Shown here: positions 6,987 to 9,579 of the stretch, in pieces
Numbering within the stretch: the first letter of the stretch is position 1
How the letters are laid out: every line of letters begins with the position of its first letter
Assembly (NCBI GenBank): GCA_003447535.1
Contig: DLYY01000003.1
Location: 1 to 9,579, forward strand
Origin: Bacteroidota bacterium
GTDB taxonomy: Bacteria; Bacteroidota; Bacteroidia; Chitinophagales; UBA8649
Length of the DNA: 9,579 bases
Direction: 5' to 3'
The notes under the pieces: model-generated
Databases searched by the model: none
Seen by the model: the letters and a program-made list of their open reading frames with translations, nothing else
What the model was told of the DNA's origin: nothing
Position numbers and translations under genes: made by a program

Positions 6987-7090
6987 GCAGGCTAAGAGAA
7001 GGGTCTAGATATAATGAGGATATAAATCGTTTCCAAAACCATCACATGCTTTCTTTCGTTTACGTCTGAAAAATAAAGATATTCGCAGCG

Positions 7091-8011
7091 GTGGTCAATT
7101 TATCAGATAAAACGCTCATCCCCTTTTTGATTGGCGTGCTCTCGCTGATTTGGGGTTCTTCTTATATTTTAATGTCTATAGGGTTAAAGTCCTTTACTCC
7201 TTATGAAGTTTCGGCATTAAGATATGTTTTTGCATTACTAGCCATTGCTCCTTTTGCCTTTAAGAAGTTATCTCAGATTAGTCGAAGTGATTGGCCTTGG
7301 ATCATGGTGGTGACTTTTGTCGGCACAGGATTTCCTGGCATAATTTATCCTACGGCAGTGCAGTACGTAGATAGTTCGGTTATCGGCATAATCAATGCGT
7401 TAACCCCTCTCTTTACATTGTGTATCGGCCTTGCCATATTTCGGCTGAGACTCAGCTTGTTTAAGGGTCTTGGTGTTTTGCTAGGGTTGCTTGGGGCATC
7501 TCTTTTGATTTTGGCTGGCAGTCCTTCAGGCTCAGACACCACGGTGAGCTATGCTCTGCTCGCTGTGCTCGCGCCTCTTTGCTATGGAATAAGCACCAAC
7601 GTGATCAAATCAAAGTTGGGTCATATCAATCCCTTGGCAATTACTATGGCCATGTTTATCCAACTGGGGCTTTTGGGTGTGATGTATTTGGCATTTAGTC
7701 CGCATTGGAAACTTCCTATGAGTGAGTTGTCTAATGGCATTGATAGGACAATGCATTTCCAGTCTATTGCATCCATGGCGGTTTTGGGTGGGCTTGGCAC
7801 TTCCTTAGCATTGTTTCTCTTTTACAACTTGATCCAACGAACATCTGCTGTGGCGGCGTCTACGGTGACCTATATGATGCCTCTTGTAGCCTTGTTTTGG
7901 GGCAATATAGCAGGAGAATTAATCGATGGGTGGCATGCTGTAGGTATGGTCTGCATTTTTGCAGGAATTTTCCTTGTCAATCGCAAAAAAAAGGGTGTTG
8001 ATCAGCGCTAA
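7091..8011 (+). CDS. EamA/DMT-superfamily transporter
   Basis: Inner-membrane protein of 306 aa with ten predicted helices and two EamA repeats (about 10-142 and 152-296), the standard DMT (RhaT/YdcZ-like) plan of exporters for amino acids, metabolites or drugs. Family hallmarks are the first-helix motif LIWGSSYILMSIGLKSFTPYEVSALRY split across 19-45 (WGSSY then PYEVSALRY), the Pro-containing segment ALTPLFTL (103-110) ahead of helix 4, and the equivalent YMMPLVALFWG (261-271) in the second half. The C-terminus is basic (NRKKKG), fitting a cytoplasmic end. The start is GTG at 7091: a TGA at 7067-7069 closes the frame upstream, no ATG lies between, and the next ATG would remove the first helix. 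A weak -7-like TACGTCTG occurs at 7061-7068. The substrate cannot be inferred. Confidence 0.88.
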   Translation: MVNLSDKTLIPFLIGVLSLIWGSSYILMSIGLKSFTPYEVSALRYVFALLAIAPFAFKKLSQISRSDWPWIMVVTFVGTGFPGIIYPTAVQYVDSSVIGIINALTPLFTLCIGLAIFRLRLSLFKGLGVLLGLLGASLLILAGSPSGSDTTVSYALLAVLAPLCYGISTNVIKSKLGHINPLAITMAMFIQLGLLGVMYLAFSPHWKLPMSELSNGIDRTMHFQSIASMAVLGGLGTSLALFLFYNLIQRTSAVAASTVTYMMPLVALFWGNIAGELIDGWHAVGMVCIFAGIFLVNRKKKGVDQR

Positions 8012-8063
8012 AGAAGAGGCAGTTAGCTCAAATTTGTCTTCGTAACCTTCGCATAACTTTTCA

Positions 8064-8080
8064 GCCATACGCCTTATGGC
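8064..8080. terminator. Weak hairpin downstream of the EamA gene
   Basis: GCCATA (8064-8069) pairs with TATGGC (8075-8080) around a 5-nt loop. A competing CGCC/GGCG pairing (8070-8073 with 8078-8081) and a longer AGCCAT/ATGGCT pairing (8063-8068 with 8090-8095) are also possible. It sits 52 bp after the EamA stop codon. There is no clear T-run, so a terminator role is only tentative. Confidence 0.25.
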
Positions 8081-8097
8081 GAATGTTTCATGGCTTA

Positions 8098-8135
8098 ATA
8101 ACGTTACGATAACGTAAGCATAACGTTATCGTAAC
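8098..8135. repeat. Three 11-bp-phased ATAACGT repeats overlapping a perfect 13-bp inverted repeat
   Basis: ATAACGT occurs at 8098-8104, 8109-8115 and 8120-8126, exactly 11 bp apart, about one helical turn. Overlapping these, GTTACGATAACGT (8103-8115) is a perfect inverted copy of ACGTTATCGTAAC (8123-8135) with a 7-nt AAGCATA loop. Related heptamers GCATAAC and TCGTAAC recur upstream at 8051-8057 and 8040-8046, and a GTAACGAT at 8218-8225. The same-face spacing plus dyad symmetry looks like a cooperative protein-binding array; the 13-bp stem could also form a strong RNA hairpin. Confidence 0.6.
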
Positions 8136-8232
8136 ATAAGAAGATAGTGTTGCTAACATTCTCGAAAAAAGTGTCTAATAAAAACAACGATGCTTTGTGA
8201 AAAATGATATGAAAAGGGTAACGATTTTATAA

Positions 8233-8252
8233 AGTGCAATCTTTTGTGCACT
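8233..8252. promoter_or_regulatory. 6-bp dyad ahead of the surface-protein gene
   Basis: AGTGCA (8233-8238) and TGCACT (8247-8252) form a perfect inverted repeat around ATCTTTTG. The loop resembles a Bacteroidota -7 box but has AT instead of TA at its first two bases. It ends 38 bp before the ATG at 8291. It may be an operator or a 5' leader hairpin. Confidence 0.3.
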
Positions 8253-8290
8253 AATGGAGGTTTAAGATTTTAGATAGCAAATAAAATTCC

Positions 8291-9579
8291 ATGCGAACTC
8301 TCCGTCTCTCTTTATTAATAATCACTTTATCATCATTTATTTTTTCGAGCTTTATTCAAGCTCAAACGAATCTCCTTACCGTAGACTTTGAAACAGCCGA
8401 TGCTGGGTATACACCAACAGGAGCATACGGTAGTGGCTTTACTGACCTATTTAACCGAACCAATTCTTCTTTAACTCCCACGACCAATGAAAGTGGTTAC
8501 TATTGGGGGGCAGAAGATGTGAACTCTGGTACTAGACGGATTGTCTTAGATCAAATTGATGTGACCGGGTTGACTTCATTCACTTTTGCCATTGATATGC
8601 TTGCCAAACATTTTCAGGATTGGGATAGCACGGACGAACTGCTTATTACCTATTCCGTGGATAACGGAGCTTATCAAAATCTAATGTGGGTTCAGATGAT
8701 TCGAGATGCCAGCAATACCAGTGATAATACTAATGGACCGGCAGGCTTAGATATTGCTTTCGATGATGACGGGGACTGCGGTGCATCCACCACGTTGCCA
8801 TCAATTACTACTGGCACTATGCATGGCTGTACTGTTTCAAGCAGCGATTTTGCTACGTTTACTACAAACGCCATTGCACTCAGCGGCAACACAACTCTCG
8901 ATATCAGAATTGACGCCATTAATATGACCTCTGGAGACGAAGGAATTTATTTTGATAATATAATTGTAAGCGGCGTAGGATCTGCGTCTACAGCGGAGAT
9001 GGATTACTATAATTTACAGTGGCCTGCCGGTGGTACAATCGATTTAGGCGGTTCATTTGACGTATTTGCCCAAGGCTATGAGTTTGGAGTTACCGAGGCA
9101 GCTGGAGCTGGAACGGGAGTTGAATGTTGGATAGGATATAGCACGACAGATGCTACGACAACAGCTGACTTTGATGGAGCCGGCTGGACATGGGTAGCTT
9201 CATCATTTAGCAGCCAACAAGGCAATAATGACGAGTTTAGTCTTGACTTAGGCTCTTCAATAAGCAGTTCTGGCACTTACTATTATGTAAGTAGATGGTC
9301 ATTAGATGTTGGTCCATATACTTATGGAGGGACAAGCAGCGGGTCTACGGGTTCTGGAGGTGGAAACGCATGGGACGGATCGACGAACGCTTCCGGAGTA
9401 TTGACGGTAAATGATCTAACGATGGATTATGCCAACTTGCAGTCTCCAGAGAATGGCGCTATAACACTTGGAGGTGGATTTGATGTATATGCTCAAGGCT
9501 ACGAGTTTGGAGTTACTGAGGCAGCTGGCGCAGGAACAGGAGTTCAGTGTTGGATAGGATATAGCACGACAGATGCTAC
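8291..9579 (+). CDS. Large secreted repeat protein, N-terminal part (no stop within window)
   Basis: An ATG at 8291 opens a frame that stays open for 429 codons to the right edge, so the gene is 3'-truncated by the window. Residues 1-24 form a signal peptide (MRTLRLSLLI, hydrophobic core, then FIQA). Residues about 26-230 form a beta-rich, jellyroll-like domain starting LLTVDFETA and ending EGIYFDNIIVSG, with an acidic DDDGD stretch at 158-162 and cysteines at 163 and 180. From 237 a 141-residue unit begins (MDYYNLQWP ... YAQ/FAQGYEFGVTEAAGAGTG, CWIGYSTT, GTYYYVSRW), ending in a Gly/Ser-rich linker (347-369); a second copy starts at 378. I recall similar repeats from secreted Bacteroidota proteins, often exported by the type IX system, whose C-terminal sorting domain would lie beyond this window. 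Role as a surface or extracellular protein is inferred; a catalytic domain could follow. Confidence 0.82.
   Translation, partial: MRTLRLSLLIITLSSFIFSSFIQAQTNLLTVDFETADAGYTPTGAYGSGFTDLFNRTNSSLTPTTNESGYYWGAEDVNSGTRRIVLDQIDVTGLTSFTFAIDMLAKHFQDWDSTDELLITYSVDNGAYQNLMWVQMIRDASNTSDNTNGPAGLDIAFDDDGDCGASTTLPSITTGTMHGCTVSSSDFATFTTNAIALSGNTTLDIRIDAINMTSGDEGIYFDNIIVSGVGSASTAEMDYYNLQWPAGGTIDLGGSFDVFAQGYEFGVTEAAGAGTGVECWIGYSTTDATTTADFDGAGWTWVASSFSSQQGNNDEFSLDLGSSISSSGTYYYVSRWSLDVGPYTYGGTSSGSTGSGGGNAWDGSTNASGVLTVNDLTMDYANLQSPENGAITLGGGFDVYAQGYEFGVTEAAGAGTGVQCWIGYSTTDA
8999..9579 (+). repeat. In-frame tandem repeat, period 423 bp (141 codons)
   Basis: Unit 1 covers 8999-9421 and unit 2 starts at 9422 and is cut by the edge after 158 bp. 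By hand alignment, unit 2 has 35 mismatches to unit 1 over those 158 bp (about 78% identity), and 43 of 52 encoded residues agree. Differences cluster in the first 57 bases (25 of 35). The last 32 bases (9125-9156 versus 9548-9579) are identical. Further copies may continue to the right. Confidence 0.9.

Larger units (their letters stand above)
8012..8290. other. Repeat-rich intergenic region, no gene seen
   Basis: This 279-bp gap separates the EamA gene from the secreted repeat protein. I found no credible ORF on either strand (the longest start-stop runs are about a dozen codons). It contains a 6-bp hairpin at 8064-8080, an array of three ATAACGT repeats overlapping a 13-bp inverted repeat (8098-8135), a TAGTGTTG box (8145-8152) one base off the -7 consensus, and a 6-bp hairpin at 8233-8252. 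The density of dyads suggests regulation of the downstream surface-protein gene. Confidence 0.6.

Noticed and set aside
8098..8135. CRISPR or replication-origin interpretation of the ATAACGT repeats
   Set aside because: Repeats are 7 bp with 4-bp gaps, so no spacers exist, and there is no replication initiator gene or DnaA-box cluster nearby.
8256..8260. GGAGG as a ribosome binding site for the gene at 8291
   Set aside because: It lies 30 bases upstream of the ATG, too far, and the small ATG frame overlapping it ends after three codons.
8692..9276. Minus-strand frames opposite the secreted protein
   Set aside because: They lie antisense to a long continuous frame with signal peptide and in-frame repeats, and look like shadows of its codon bias.

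Overview
This window looks like a chromosomal segment of a Bacteroidota bacterium, most likely near the Saprospiraceae. That placement is inferred from four things. Two promoters match the Bacteroidota-type -33/-7 pattern (TTTG, about 20 bp, TAnnTTTG). Genes lack convincing Shine-Dalgarno sites in front of their starts. Adk is short, with no zinc-finger LID, and Obg has no C-terminal extension. The right end begins a large secreted repeat protein of a kind common in this phylum. Base composition looks moderate and even, and nothing suggests a mobile element, phage or CRISPR array.

Layout, left to right. The 5' part of a tRNA gene runs off the left edge on the minus strand. A short divergent promoter region (29-138) separates it from trkA and trkH, which overlap by 4 bp and together encode a Trk-type potassium uptake system. 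Next comes a secreted peptidoglycan hydrolase (glucosaminidase domain plus LysM-like modules and a long acidic linker), followed after 6 bp by hpt (purine salvage). A 270-bp gap then holds a 56-codon minus-strand gene (5130-5300) and a near-consensus promoter abutting adk. adk (adenylate kinase) and obg (ribosome-associated GTPase) follow closely. An EamA-family transporter with a GTG start comes next.

A 279-bp intergenic region (8012-8290) is rich in repeats: three ATAACGT copies spaced exactly 11 bp apart, overlapping a perfect 13-bp inverted repeat, plus two smaller hairpins. After it starts a secreted protein that is still open at the right edge. It has a signal peptide, an N-terminal beta-rich domain and tandem 141-residue repeats.

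The left genes form a co-directional housekeeping cluster (K+ homeostasis, wall turnover, nucleotide metabolism, ribosome assembly). trkA-trkH-hydrolase-hpt could be one transcription unit and adk-obg another. The points most worth a second look are the small convergent gene between hpt and adk, two promoters that imply leaderless or nearly leaderless mRNAs, the phased repeat array ahead of the surface protein, and the tandem repeat itself. I saw no clear evidence of a wholly new multi-gene system.
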